A stretch of 64,000 nt of DNA from Legionella cherrii (GCF_900635815.1 NZ_LR134173.1:595501-659500); one strand, 5' to 3'. Positions 45,506 to 55,029 are shown, numbered from the stretch's first letter. Notes: generated by a model from the letters alone, not told the origin. A program made the numbers and translations.

Positions 45506-46024
45506 ATGAGATCGATACTAGCTCTCTTTATTTTTGCAGCACTAATGACTGGACCTGTTATGGCATCGAATGAAACACAAATTTACGGCTATGTTGAGAA
45601 AGTTACATTTCCAGATAAAAATTTAACACTCTCAGCAAAACTGGATACCGGAGCTAAGTCAGCGTCATTAAATGCGACCAATATTACCGAAATTACTAAA
45701 AATGGCGTTCCTTATTTGCGTTTTACGGTTCCAACGAAAACCGGAGATTTTCAATTTGAGGCAGAATACAAAGGCCGAGTCAAAATTAAAGTTCGTGATG
45801 GAGAGCATGGTTCAGAAATACTGGCACACGCCCCCATCAAACGTCCTGTTGTACTGCTCTCCATACAACTCGGAGATAAAGTTAGAACGATTAAAGTCAA
45901 TTTAACCAATCGCAAACGCTTCCTCTACCCTTTGCTTTTAGGAAGAGATGCAATTATTGCTTTTAATGGTGCGGTAAATCCTGCACTGACATTTACGTTA
46001 AGAAATCAGAGTCTTAAGAAATAA
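45506..46024 (+). CDS. Retropepsin-like (ATP-dependent zinc protease/DUF785) family protein
   Basis: A 172-residue protein with a signal peptide (about 1-20, MRSILALFIFAALMTGPVMA). Its pepsin-like half-domain has TLSAKLDTGAKSASLNATNI, where DTGAKSAS is the aspartic-protease flap motif, and RKRFLYPLLLGRDAI near the end. Such proteins accompany RimK-type ATP-grasp ligases and may cleave peptide tags or linkages in the periplasm. It is the first of three overlapping genes with a UUP1 membrane protein and an ATP-grasp ligase. AGAGGA precedes the ATG. Confidence 0.88.
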   Translation: MRSILALFIFAALMTGPVMASNETQIYGYVEKVTFPDKNLTLSAKLDTGAKSASLNATNITEITKNGVPYLRFTVPTKTGDFQFEAEYKGRVKIKVRDGEHGSEILAHAPIKRPVVLLSIQLGDKVRTIKVNLTNRKRFLYPLLLGRDAIIAFNGAVNPALTFTLRNQSLKK

Positions 46025-47550
46025 TGAAAAATAATGCGCGTCATGTATATGGACTTATTTTGACTTTATTTATCCTAGGGACAGGGATTTTTTTATACCG
46101 ACACTTTATACTTGATGTGCCACTGACTGACACTGAAACAATAAATAGTTGGACGGTTGAGTCGAATTTGCGTTTTGTTGCAGATCCGAATACACCAATT
46201 AAGGCGAGTTTTAATATACCCTATTTACCGACACATTTTGCGATTTTAGATGAGTATTTTGTATCAAGGAGTTATGGGGTAACAACCAATTTAAATGGTG
46301 ATAATCGGGAAACAGTATGGTCTATCAGACGCGCACATGGCCCACAATCCTTATATTACAGGGCAATTTTCCGGCAAACTGAGGGAAATGAATCTTCATT
46401 AGGAACCCCACCGGCAGTCAAAACACAGCCGCTTGAAGAAAGCCAAAAATCTGCAGTAGAAACCATTACTAACCAAGTAAGACAATCCTCGGCAGACATT
46501 AAAACTTTTGCCCAAAGTACAATTAAGGAACTGAATAAAAAAGATGGGAATGCCAAGTTATTGACCGGCAATGATTTTAGCGATGAACGCCTGATTAATG
46601 CAGCAATCCTTATTTTGAACCAGTCTAAAATTGCAGCGATTCCGGTAAAAGGAATTTATTTATCCCAAAAAAGCAAGGCTGAGCTCAGTTCATTTTTGGC
46701 CGTCTTTAATGGCAAAAATTGGGTTTATATCAATCCTAAAACAGGTAGCGCCGGATTGCCTAAAGATTTTCTTGTCTGGCAATATGGTAATGAACCTGTA
46801 TTTAATGTAATTGGTGGTAAAAAAGCTCAATTTAGTTTAACGGTGTCTCCTACCCCCATAAATGCTTTAAGTATCGCCAAATCGAGAGGTCTACAATCAG
46901 ACTCACAATTATTGCGCTTCTCTTTATTGCAACTACCCGTCAACGTACAGGCAACTTATAAAATTTTATTAACAGTACCTATAGGTGCTTTTATTATCTT
47001 GATTCTGCGTAACTTTATCGGGATTAAAACATTTGGTACTTTTATGCCCGTTTTAATTGCTTTAGCCTTTAGAGAAACTCATGTAATCTGGGGGATTTCC
47101 CTCTTTGTCATTATTGTATCTTTTGGTCTGCTGGCACGCTTTTATCTGGATCAATTAAGGTTGCTATTGGTTCCAAGGCTCGCGGCAATTCTGACTGTTG
47201 TCATTTTGCTGATGATCTTTATAAGTGTCATCAGTCAAAATCTAGGATTAGATATAGGACTATCAGTTGCCTTATTCCCTATGGTCATTTTAACCATGAC
47301 CATAGAACGTATGTGCATTACCTGGGATGAGCGAGGTGCCTCCGAAGCAATAAAATCGGGGGTAGGAAGTCTGGTCGCGGCCGTAATTTCTTATTGGGCA
47401 ATGAGCTATGAACCATTACAATACCTTGTCTTTGCGTTCCCCGAGCTTCTTTTAGTTCTGCTCGCTTTGATATTGTGGTTCGGACAATATCGAGGATACC
47501 GATTATTTGAGCTGAAGCGCTTTAAATCACTTGCGAGACATGTAGAATGA
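46024..47550 (+). CDS. UUP1 membrane protein: inactive transglutaminase-like domain plus seven helices
   Basis: A 508-residue protein. One membrane helix (about 8-28) is followed by a large periplasmic part of about 280 residues with a transglutaminase-like fold (SNLRFVADPNTPIKASFNIPYLP; LINAAILILNQSKIAAIPVKGIYLS; FNGKNWVYINPKTG). Then a C-terminal seven-helix module starts about residue 315 (TVPIGAFIILILRNFIGIKTFGTFMPVLIALAF onward). The catalytic Cys of transglutaminases is not evident. It starts on the stop codon of the retropepsin-like gene and overlaps the ATP-grasp gene by 4 bases. The family's established role is limited. Confidence 0.88.
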   Translation: MKNNARHVYGLILTLFILGTGIFLYRHFILDVPLTDTETINSWTVESNLRFVADPNTPIKASFNIPYLPTHFAILDEYFVSRSYGVTTNLNGDNRETVWSIRRAHGPQSLYYRAIFRQTEGNESSLGTPPAVKTQPLEESQKSAVETITNQVRQSSADIKTFAQSTIKELNKKDGNAKLLTGNDFSDERLINAAILILNQSKIAAIPVKGIYLSQKSKAELSSFLAVFNGKNWVYINPKTGSAGLPKDFLVWQYGNEPVFNVIGGKKAQFSLTVSPTPINALSIAKSRGLQSDSQLLRFSLLQLPVNVQATYKILLTVPIGAFIILILRNFIGIKTFGTFMPVLIALAFRETHVIWGISLFVIIVSFGLLARFYLDQLRLLLVPRLAAILTVVILLMIFISVISQNLGLDIGLSVALFPMVILTMTIERMCITWDERGASEAIKSGVGSLVAAVISYWAMSYEPLQYLVFAFPELLLVLLALILWFGQYRGYRLFELKRFKSLARHVE

Positions 47551-48500
47551 TTACGCTGTTTCGTCGCTTAAAAAATCATGGGATACTCAGTATTAACCAG
47601 CGTAATACTGATTTTGTATTACGCTACAATCCAAGAAAATTGTTCCCTCTTGTTGATGATAAATTAAAAACAAAAAAATTGGCTCTAAAGGCAGGAATCG
47701 CTGTTCCCCCTTTATACGATATTATTGAAACAGAACAACAAATTAAAACCATAGAAGAACGCTTAGAGCCTTATAACGATTTTGTGGTTAAACCCGCGCG
47801 GGGCTCAGGTGGCGATGGTATTTTAGTGTTTAAAGATAAAGTCTATGGACGTTATCGACAAATTAATGGAAAGTTAACCACAACTCAGGAGCTGAGCTAT
47901 CATTTATCATGCCTGCTCTCAGGGGCGTACAGTCTTGGTGGCTCCTCAGATTATGCAATTATAGAGAAACGAGTAGTAGTTGATCCGGTATTTGCTGAGG
48001 TAAGCTACGAAGGCATTCCTGATATTCGAATTATCAGCTTACTGGGTTATCCTGCTATGGCCATGGTGAGGCTGCCAACACGTTTGTCTGGTGGGAAAGC
48101 CAATCTACATCAAGGCGCAATTGGTGTTGGAGTAGATCTCGCTACGGGAAAAACCCTTGGTGGGGTATTTCATAATGACATCATTGATTATCACCCAGAT
48201 ACGCTCAATCCTATTGTGGATATAGAAGTGCCTTATTGGAACCAAATACTGGAGATTGCTTCCAGTTGCTACGACCTCACTGGCCTGGGTTATCTTGGAG
48301 TAGATATAGTCCTTGATAAAGAACAAGGACCTTTAATGCTCGAACTCAATGCCCGGCCTGGCCTAAATATCCAAATTGCGAATAGGGAGGGTGGTTTGAA
48401 ACGTTACCGAACAATCGAAGCGCACTATCAGGAACACCCTAACGAATCAGTAGCCGAAAAAGTAGCCTTTAGTCGAGAACATTTTGCCCGCTTAAAATAA
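47547..48500 (+). CDS. RimK-like ATP-grasp alpha-L-glutamate ligase-type protein
   Basis: A 317-residue ATP-grasp enzyme. NPRKLFPLVDDKLKTKKLALKAGIAVPPLYDII forms the lead domain. DFVVKPARGSGGDGILVF is the nucleotide-binding glycine loop, and GYLGVDIVLDKEQGPLMLELNARPGLNIQIAN the metal-binding catalytic end. It should join a carboxylate to an amine with ATP, perhaps adding amino acids to a peptide or protein. It is the last gene of the three-gene unit; the adjacent retropepsin-like protein could be the opposing hydrolase and UUP1 the membrane component. The substrate is unknown. Confidence 0.9.
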   Translation: MITLFRRLKNHGILSINQRNTDFVLRYNPRKLFPLVDDKLKTKKLALKAGIAVPPLYDIIETEQQIKTIEERLEPYNDFVVKPARGSGGDGILVFKDKVYGRYRQINGKLTTTQELSYHLSCLLSGAYSLGGSSDYAIIEKRVVVDPVFAEVSYEGIPDIRIISLLGYPAMAMVRLPTRLSGGKANLHQGAIGVGVDLATGKTLGGVFHNDIIDYHPDTLNPIVDIEVPYWNQILEIASSCYDLTGLGYLGVDIVLDKEQGPLMLELNARPGLNIQIANREGGLKRYRTIEAHYQEHPNESVAEKVAFSREHFARLK

Positions 48501-48746
48501 TAGCGCCTGTTGGTCATGTGTTCCGCCTCCCGAGCGATAATGAGGGTATCTCCCATCGAAGAGCATGATGCTACAGTATGCGTACCTTCACTACCTTGGG
48601 TATGAGGTCGCTCAAAAAAATATCTAAGAAGCGCATCAAACTCTGAGGAGTTTACGACCAAGGATCTCCTAATTGATGACACATTTTCGATACAGGATAA
48701 ATGCCACATTCAAGAGATCCCTGCGTTCGGATTGAAAAAAATCGTC
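48501..48746. other. Gap between convergent genes
   Basis: About 245 bases between the ATP-grasp gene and the convergent SET-protein gene. No gene, RNA or palindrome was recognised, and the reading frame on the minus strand here has no family resemblance or ribosome-binding site. Confidence 0.4.
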
Positions 48747-50441
48747 TTAAATAACCATTGTCTTACTTTCTTCGTCCTCGCTCAGTTCAGCGAGCTTCCT
48801 TTTTTTGCTCGAATTATTTTCCCCAAATTGGAAGGTGGGACTCCAAGAAGTTAAGTTCGCTTTATGGCTGCTGTCATTATCTGCACAAGCTTCGGCCACA
48901 AGTGGAGAAAATTCGTGCTCTAACGCATTGTAATCATAGCCAGGGGTTAGAATTCGCTCATTCTCATCGAACTCAAAATTAGATTGCAAAATCCACTCAT
49001 TCGTTAGCTCATCCTTAAATGGATTGTACGAGGGCTCCTCAGTTTCTTCTATATTATAACCCGGAGTTTTGGGGATCACATGCTCCATAGCCAGTTCGTT
49101 TTCACTCCAGGTAGCCTTGTAATAATATTGTGATTCATTAAAATCAGCGACAATTTGAGGTAAAGAGCTAGGTAAAGCGCCATAATCATAATCACTGTAA
49201 TAGGCAAGAATTTCTTCCCCAGGTTGAATTTGGCGTGTCGTTACGTATGAATCCGATGCAAAATCAAAACGTACATTCATCTGACTTCGATGTTGGGCAC
49301 CTTCTATGCAATAGGCTTCTGACGCTTGATTTTTAGTATAGAGATATCCCCCTCCGCCTGATTGAACTAGATAATTCATGTCTAGATCACGTTGTTTCGC
49401 CCATAATTTCATCCCTTTTTCTGGCACATCATCCATTTTCTGGCCAACGAGTTGGCAGAGCCGTTTTCTCGCAGGAATTGTCTGGCCACTAAATAGAGAG
49501 TAACGGATTTCCCCATTCCCTCTTACCGTAGGTGCTATAAGTAAATGATAAGATGAGTTTCTTTTTAGCTCCATTTTTTGATTTGTCTGAAAACGTGCCA
49601 CATCTTCTACTTTATTCAAATCATAAATCTTAGGATCTAAATTTCGATCTAAATACAATTGCTTTTTATGTTCTCTTTTGCGCTGAACCGCTTTCTGAGT
49701 TAATAAATGAAAAAAGTCTCTTATTTCTTCACGTGTATTTATTTCTTCAGGATTCATTTCTTGATCTTGTGTTTTAGCCAAATCCTGCAGGACTTCAATC
49801 AAAGTTTGTGGCTGGCGCCAAATTTGCGGACGTTCTTTTGTAAAATATTCATCCCCGTAAGAAATTGTTAACTCATCAGCAAAAGCAATTTTTTTGGCCG
49901 CGACATAATAGGCATGATAATCAAATTGAGTGGTACCATACTCGTCTTTCCATCGACGACAAATGACCTTTACTTCTAAATTAGGCTTTCCCGCGTGATT
50001 AACCCAACGTGTATGAGAGCCTGCTTTCAGCATATCAATGACTACTGCATATTCATCATTATCATCTAAATTTAATTTCCACACATAAGTAGAATCACCT
50101 TGATAGTCCTTGACCACTCGGTCCATTTTAGAGCCAGGCCTTACACCGAATAAATCTATACCTTTGATTTCACCGACAATTTCTCCTTTAGCAAACGATT
50201 TAGCTGCATAGACTCCCAGTTGATTGGAACCAAGATTGGGAATAGCCGCTATAATTACCCCTTGATCATAATCGGTGGGTAAATAATTAAAGTCGGGTTG
50301 GTCGCATTGATCCTTTACGTAATTACATAGTCTTAATTGAGACTCTGCACTGTCAGGAAAAAATAACAATTGTTCTGCTAACATTTCTTCTTGGGCTTGC
50401 AGCTGAACTCCTTTGTTCAAAAATTTAATATTTTTGGGCAT
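48747..50441 (-). CDS. Tandem SET-domain protein with nuclear-localisation-like motif, candidate effector
   Basis: A 564-residue protein. SET domain 1 (about 62-200) has LGVYAAKSFAKGEIVGEI, the key RWVNHAGKPNLEV (145-157, the R-x-x-NH-x-x-x-PN motif) and ELTISYGDEYF (190-200), so a working lysine methyltransferase is plausible. A second, degenerate SET-like module (about 308-420) repeats the order: FSGQTIPARKRLCQLVGQ, YCIEGAQHRSQMNVRFDF (the NH is lost) and GEEILAYYSDYDY. Two TPGY segments follow (459, 499). Near the end SSKKRKLAELSEDEESK has a KKRK basic cluster typical of nuclear import, then an acidic E-block-like tail. It may modify host chromatin, as the SET effector RomA/LegAS4 does; this is inferred. 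Confidence 0.85.
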   Translation of the reverse strand: MPKNIKFLNKGVQLQAQEEMLAEQLLFFPDSAESQLRLCNYVKDQCDQPDFNYLPTDYDQGVIIAAIPNLGSNQLGVYAAKSFAKGEIVGEIKGIDLFGVRPGSKMDRVVKDYQGDSTYVWKLNLDDNDEYAVVIDMLKAGSHTRWVNHAGKPNLEVKVICRRWKDEYGTTQFDYHAYYVAAKKIAFADELTISYGDEYFTKERPQIWRQPQTLIEVLQDLAKTQDQEMNPEEINTREEIRDFFHLLTQKAVQRKREHKKQLYLDRNLDPKIYDLNKVEDVARFQTNQKMELKRNSSYHLLIAPTVRGNGEIRYSLFSGQTIPARKRLCQLVGQKMDDVPEKGMKLWAKQRDLDMNYLVQSGGGGYLYTKNQASEAYCIEGAQHRSQMNVRFDFASDSYVTTRQIQPGEEILAYYSDYDYGALPSSLPQIVADFNESQYYYKATWSENELAMEHVIPKTPGYNIEETEEPSYNPFKDELTNEWILQSNFEFDENERILTPGYDYNALEHEFSPLVAEACADNDSSHKANLTSWSPTFQFGENNSSKKRKLAELSEDEESKTMVI

Positions 50442-50745
50442 ATTGATTCTACGTCATTTTATTTGCCACGAATTTTAGTGAAAAAAAATAACCTGTCCAG
50501 CTATTTTCTGGATGAGCAATGAATCTTAATTTTCACCTAACCTCCATCAAAGAGGTGCTCATTGACGTGATCTATGCATGCCCATGCGCGTACCGGAAAA
50601 TCTCAAGCTCTTTCAGTGCAATCATCAGGAAAAATGAATTTGAATAGTTCATCCATCTGCGAGCTAAAGACATGGCCTAAGACACTATTTTTTGCGGGCA
50701 CGCCTCCATGCAGGTCAAAGTACGTTAATGGCATTTTTTGGAATT
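50442..50745. other. Gap upstream of the SET gene
   Basis: About 300 bases between the SET-protein start and the end of the FAD monooxygenase gene, both on the minus strand. It must hold the SET gene's promoter. Nothing else is recognised; no terminator-like stem with a T-run is obvious. Confidence 0.4.
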
Positions 50746-51915
50746 TTATTGGTGAGTGCCCTGCGCATGTTGGATAAATAACCGTTTTATAGGGGATAAT
50801 CCATTACATACATTTAAACCCAGGCCACGCAAAGTAACAAGGGGCATAAAAGAATTACTGAATAAGCGCTTAAAGCCTTCCATTAACAAAATCGTTTGCC
50901 ATACAGCATTTTTACGCTCGCGTTGATAAGCGCCTAATGCCTTTTTGGATACCAGGGTACCATGAGCAGCATTCAAACAATCCATCCAGGAATTTACGTC
51001 AGCCAGCCCTAAATTTAAACCTAATCCGGCCAAAGGATGGATTGTATGGGCTGCATCCCCCAGAAGTAACCAGCGATTTCCCACATAGTGTTTGACATGT
51101 CTCATTTGTAAAGAAAATTGATGACGTGTGCTGATGACTTCGACCTGACCCAGCTTTCTCGCAAAAGCTTCAGTTAAGCAGGCATTAAACTCCGGTTCTG
51201 AGAGATTCATTAATTGCTCAGCATGCGCGGGTTTGGTAGACCATACGATGGAGCATTGGTGTGCATCCGCTAGGGGTAAAAATGCCAAAGGACCATCCGC
51301 GCGAAACACTTGATAGGCAGTCTGCTGATGCGCTTGCTCTACGGACACCGTTGCAACCAGTGCGTGTTGCGCATACGACCAGCTGTTTAAGGGCACCTTG
51401 AGTTGGTGACGGACTGGAGAATGGGCCCCATCGGCCACCATTAACAATTGCCCTTCCCAAGTCTGCTGCTTGCTGCAAACTCGAACTCCAGTTTCTTCGC
51501 AAAAAACCTCTTCCACGCGGCACTCAGGGAATAAATGAATGGAAGATTGGGTAGCAACTTGCTGCAGTAAAGCGTGTTTTAAGACGGACTCTTCAATGAT
51601 ATTCCCTAGATTCTGTGCACCCACGTGACGTGAATCAAAATCAATATGGGCTTTACTTTCAGCATCCCAAACATACATGCGACGATAAGGAGAAACGCGG
51701 GCACTCTCCAAGTATTGCCAGGCATTTAATTGCTGCAAGAGAGCCTGTGAAGCATGATTAATCGCATAAACTCGGGTATCAGATTGTGAATTTTTGACTT
51801 TTAATGAACCCGCATCAATCACTGCTACCGTGAAACCACGTTGAGCCATAGCTAAGGCCGCAGTTAGGCCCACGATACCACCACCAATGATTAATACATT
51901 AAATTGCAGACTCAT
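50746..51915 (-). CDS. ubiI: UbiH/UbiI/VisC-type FAD monooxygenase
   Basis: About 389 residues from MSLQFNVLIIGGG. The FAD dinucleotide motif is LIIGGGIVGLTAALAMAQRGF, the middle DG motif MVADGAHSPVRHQL, and the GD motif RWLLLGDAAHTIHPLAGLGLNLGLADV. This family hydroxylates the ubiquinone ring. Being downstream of ubiH in the ygfB-pepP-ubiH-visC order, it matches E. coli visC/ubiI, which does C5-hydroxylation; the exact position hydroxylated here is inferred. AAGGA is 6 bases before 51915, which is why this start is chosen over 51963. It lies 16 bases after ubiH. Confidence 0.88.
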   Translation of the reverse strand: MSLQFNVLIIGGGIVGLTAALAMAQRGFTVAVIDAGSLKVKNSQSDTRVYAINHASQALLQQLNAWQYLESARVSPYRRMYVWDAESKAHIDFDSRHVGAQNLGNIIEESVLKHALLQQVATQSSIHLFPECRVEEVFCEETGVRVCSKQQTWEGQLLMVADGAHSPVRHQLKVPLNSWSYAQHALVATVSVEQAHQQTAYQVFRADGPLAFLPLADAHQCSIVWSTKPAHAEQLMNLSEPEFNACLTEAFARKLGQVEVISTRHQFSLQMRHVKHYVGNRWLLLGDAAHTIHPLAGLGLNLGLADVNSWMDCLNAAHGTLVSKKALGAYQRERKNAVWQTILLMEGFKRLFSNSFMPLVTLRGLGLNVCNGLSPIKRLFIQHAQGTHQ

Positions 51916-51931
51916 TTCATTTCCTTCATAA

Positions 51932-53131
51932 CTATTTTTGCAGCTTTGGCAAAGCAATTTCACAAACTAAATCAGGAATCACTCCCCCAAATCCTCGGGC
52001 ATATCGTGCTAAAAGATTCTTCAAGGCAGGGATATTATCAAGAGCAATCAATCCTAACCCACGCACAATTCCCAATCCAGGTAAACGGCTAGTAAACACT
52101 TGGATTAAACCATCGGTTAAATGAGTGATGGCTTTTTGGTCATGGGATCTTAATTGCACGTAATGCTGGAGCATTTCTGCATTGAGTCCCCTCTCGGCGA
52201 TGCATTGTGCAAGCATCGCTACATCTCTAAGTCCAAGATTAAATCCTTGTCCTGCTACAGGGTGCAAGGTGTGTGCCGCATTACCAACAAACACTACGGG
52301 CCATTTGGTTTGTATTGGCATTAAAACTTGTTGTAAAGGAAAGGAAAAACGTTTCCCCACTTTGGCAAAACGACCCAAGCGATAACCAAATGCGCCTTGT
52401 AACTCTTGTAAAAAATTACCCTCAGATAAAGACAATAGGCGTTCTGCTTCCTTGGGAGGCACAGCCCAAACCAAAGACATGCGATTTTCTTGCATCGGTA
52501 AAAGCGCCAAAGGACCATAACTGGTAAAACGTTCGTAAGCGCGATGTTGATGTGGCTTTTGCAAGCCCACGTTAGCTACAATTGCATGTTGGCTATAGAG
52601 CTTGGTTTTGGAAGGTAAGGAACAAAAACGACGCGCTTCCGAATGAGCACCATCAGCAGCAACAATAAGGCCTGCCTTAATTTTTATTTCACCCGAATCA
52701 GTGAGAACGGTCGCCGAATGGTTTTCATAATCCAACGTCTGTAAACTCGCTGGAGCAATCAACTGGTCATGAGGCAGCAGTTGATGCAAAGCCTGATTGA
52801 TGTGCTGCATTTCAGCAACATAACCCAAAGGAGAATCCACCTCGCCTTGCAAGCGTGATGTTCCAAAGTGATGTTGATCGGAAACATGAATCATCTCTAT
52901 AGCGGTTACATGCTCTTTAAGAAGATCCCAAACGCCAAGCATCCTTAAAATACGTCGACTCGCGGGCGATAGTGCTAGAGAGCGTGCATCAAAATCAGGA
53001 CTTATTTTATCACTAAAAGGCTTAGCTTCTACTAATAAAGTACTATACCCTAACCCTTGCAAGGCAAGCATTAAAGTGGCGCCGGTTAAGCCTCCTCCAA
53101 TAATCAGTATATCAGTCTCTTTATTAATCAC
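51932..53131 (-). CDS. ubiH: 2-octaprenyl-6-methoxyphenol hydroxylase (UbiH family)
   Basis: A 399-residue FAD monooxygenase of ubiquinone synthesis. It has DILIIGGGLTGATLMLALQGLGY (FAD-binding), GLIVAADGAHSEARRF (DG motif) and VVFVGNAAHTLHPVAGQGFNLGLRDVAMLA, where GN replaces the common GD. It is a paralogue of the next gene. The start is GTG and overlaps pepP by 8 bases, typical of the conserved pepP-ubiH-ubiI block. Which ring carbon it hydroxylates is assigned from gene order. Confidence 0.92.
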   Translation of the reverse strand: MINKETDILIIGGGLTGATLMLALQGLGYSTLLVEAKPFSDKISPDFDARSLALSPASRRILRMLGVWDLLKEHVTAIEMIHVSDQHHFGTSRLQGEVDSPLGYVAEMQHINQALHQLLPHDQLIAPASLQTLDYENHSATVLTDSGEIKIKAGLIVAADGAHSEARRFCSLPSKTKLYSQHAIVANVGLQKPHQHRAYERFTSYGPLALLPMQENRMSLVWAVPPKEAERLLSLSEGNFLQELQGAFGYRLGRFAKVGKRFSFPLQQVLMPIQTKWPVVFVGNAAHTLHPVAGQGFNLGLRDVAMLAQCIAERGLNAEMLQHYVQLRSHDQKAITHLTDGLIQVFTSRLPGLGIVRGLGLIALDNIPALKNLLARYARGFGGVIPDLVCEIALPKLQK

Positions 53132-54431
53132 GCATTAATGCCTCAATTTCATCTACATCCACAGGTAATGCGGCAGTCAATACTTCATGCCCTGTTTTCG
53201 TGACTACCACATCATCCTCAATACGTACACCAATACCCCACCAACGCTTATCCACTCCCGCACTGTTTGAGCTAATGTATAAGCCTGGCTCAACCGTTAA
53301 AACCATCCCGGGTTCTAAAGCACGCCATTCACCATTAATTTTATAAAGACCGCTATCATGAACATCCAATCCCAACCAATGTCCAGAATTATGCATGTAA
53401 AACGGTTTGTATGCTTCTTGGGCAATCAATTCCTTTACATCTCCTTGTAAAATACCCAAGGCGCATAATCCTTCAGTGAGAATGCGGACCATGATTTGTT
53501 GTACCTCATTCCACTGAAGACCCGGCTTAATCGCCGCAATCCCCGCTTTTTGGGCTTTGAGCACCAATTCATAAATACTTTTTTGTTCGGGGCTGAATTT
53601 GCCATTGATGGGAAAGGTTCTGGTGATATCAGCAGCATAATTTTCAAACTCCCCTCCTGCATCAATAAGAACCAAGCTGCCTCGATGCAAAGGTTTGTTG
53701 TTTTCTGTGTAGTGCAAAATACACGCATTTTCACCACTGCCCACAATAGGATCATAAGCGACACTTCGGCAACCATGACGACTGAATTCATAAACAAGCT
53801 CTGCTTCAAGCTGATATTCATGTTCCAAATGCTTGCAACGACGCATTGCGTGTTGATGTGCTTTCACGGAAATGCTCGCTGCTCGACGCATTAAATCCAG
53901 CTCCGCATCGCTTTTAAATAAGCGCATTTCACCTAATATAGGCTCCAAGTCACATAACTGGTCTGGCACCTTAACCCCGCGTCGTACTTGACCTTTAAGG
54001 GTTTTCAATGACTGCATGATCGTTTTTTCCATCTCTGGATTTCGAGCCAGTGCGTAATAAATGGCTGACTTACCATTTAACAATTTAGGTAGCTCTTCGG
54101 CAACACTGTCTATAGGAAAAGCAGCGTGCATGCCCAACTCAGAAAGCGCCCCATCTTGTCCAAGACGTTTTCCTGTCCATTGTTCTTCCGAAGGATTACG
54201 TGTACGATTAAATAACACACTCTGAGTATCTGCTCCTGCAATAAGTACCAATAAAGCATCAGGCTCATTAAATCCGGTGAGATAATAAAAATTACTGTCC
54301 TGACGAAAGCGATAATGCGCATCACCGTTACGTAATACTTCGTGCGCCGCCGGGATAATGGCAATACTGCCAGCGGGCAATTTTTGCGCTAGTTTATTTC
54401 TTCTTATTTGGTATTCTTGTTGGGAAATCAT
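53124..54431 (-). CDS. pepP: Xaa-Pro aminopeptidase
   Basis: A 435-residue M24 metallopeptidase that removes N-terminal residues before proline. The N-terminal creatinase-like domain (FYYLTGFNEPDALLVLI) is followed by the pita-bread catalytic domain. Metal ligands are seen in VLIDAGGEFENYAADITRTFP, YMHNSGHWLGLDVHD, LTVEPGLY and GIGVRIEDDVVVT. It is cytoplasmic. AAGGA precedes the ATG at 54431; 13 bases separate it from ygfB upstream, and it overlaps ubiH downstream. Confidence 0.96.
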   Translation of the reverse strand: MISQQEYQIRRNKLAQKLPAGSIAIIPAAHEVLRNGDAHYRFRQDSNFYYLTGFNEPDALLVLIAGADTQSVLFNRTRNPSEEQWTGKRLGQDGALSELGMHAAFPIDSVAEELPKLLNGKSAIYYALARNPEMEKTIMQSLKTLKGQVRRGVKVPDQLCDLEPILGEMRLFKSDAELDLMRRAASISVKAHQHAMRRCKHLEHEYQLEAELVYEFSRHGCRSVAYDPIVGSGENACILHYTENNKPLHRGSLVLIDAGGEFENYAADITRTFPINGKFSPEQKSIYELVLKAQKAGIAAIKPGLQWNEVQQIMVRILTEGLCALGILQGDVKELIAQEAYKPFYMHNSGHWLGLDVHDSGLYKINGEWRALEPGMVLTVEPGLYISSNSAGVDKRWWGIGVRIEDDVVVTKTGHEVLTAALPVDVDEIEALMRD

Positions 54432-54444
54432 TGTAACTTCCTTT

Positions 54445-55029
54445 TTAATGAGTTATTCCAGTATGACCACCACGTTCTTTTTCATTCATAATTAAATCAC
54501 TATGCAAACGAAGTACTGCCATCCGCGCATATTCACTGACTTCCATTAATGCACGTTCATCTTCTTCATCAACATCCAAGGTATCACAATCAAGTTCAGC
54601 AAATTCAATAAGATGCTGAAATGCATCCTGAGCCTCTTCTTCATGCAATTGGTTAAGACCTATGCCAGCTAAAGTTAATGCTTGGGTAAACCCTTCGCAC
54701 CACTCACTAAAAGCTTGTGCCCTTAACAATAAAGATTCCTCTTCATCAGGAAGCATCATTTGAAATTCAAAATCCAAACTGTTAATTTGTTGCTGGCTTA
54801 TAGAAAAAACAGCAAACATGGCTAAAACAGCATTGCGACTGGCCTCATCTTTTTTATTATTTAATAAAGCACGTAAATAAGCTTCTCCTTGACTGTCCGC
54901 GCCAGCACATAGGTAGCCGCACATCATCCCATGCAATAAGCTGGCTGATATATGCAGCATTAAAACAGAAATGGATGCAGAAAATTCATCATAATCAGGT
55001 AAATGCAAATGTTCTCTTTCTTCAGACAT
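54445..55029 (-). CDS. ygfB: YgfB (UPF0149) family protein
   Basis: A 194-residue acidic helical protein with the family pattern: SASLLHGMMCGYLCAGADSQGEAYL near residue 30, EWCEGFTQALTLAGI in the middle and EYARMAVLRLHSDLI at the end. In Pseudomonas a YgfB protein represses amidase expression; the role here is unknown. It is the first gene of the ygfB-pepP-ubiH-ubiI operon and is divergent from zapA, the usual gammaproteobacterial arrangement. Confidence 0.92.
   Translation of the reverse strand: MSEEREHLHLPDYDEFSASISVLMLHISASLLHGMMCGYLCAGADSQGEAYLRALLNNKKDEASRNAVLAMFAVFSISQQQINSLDFEFQMMLPDEEESLLLRAQAFSEWCEGFTQALTLAGIGLNQLHEEEAQDAFQHLIEFAELDCDTLDVDEEDERALMEVSEYARMAVLRLHSDLIMNEKERGGHTGITH

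Noticed and set aside
48428..48709. 93-codon minus-strand frame after the ATP-grasp gene
   Set aside because: It has no ribosome-binding site, partly overlaps the end of a clear gene, and shows no domain.
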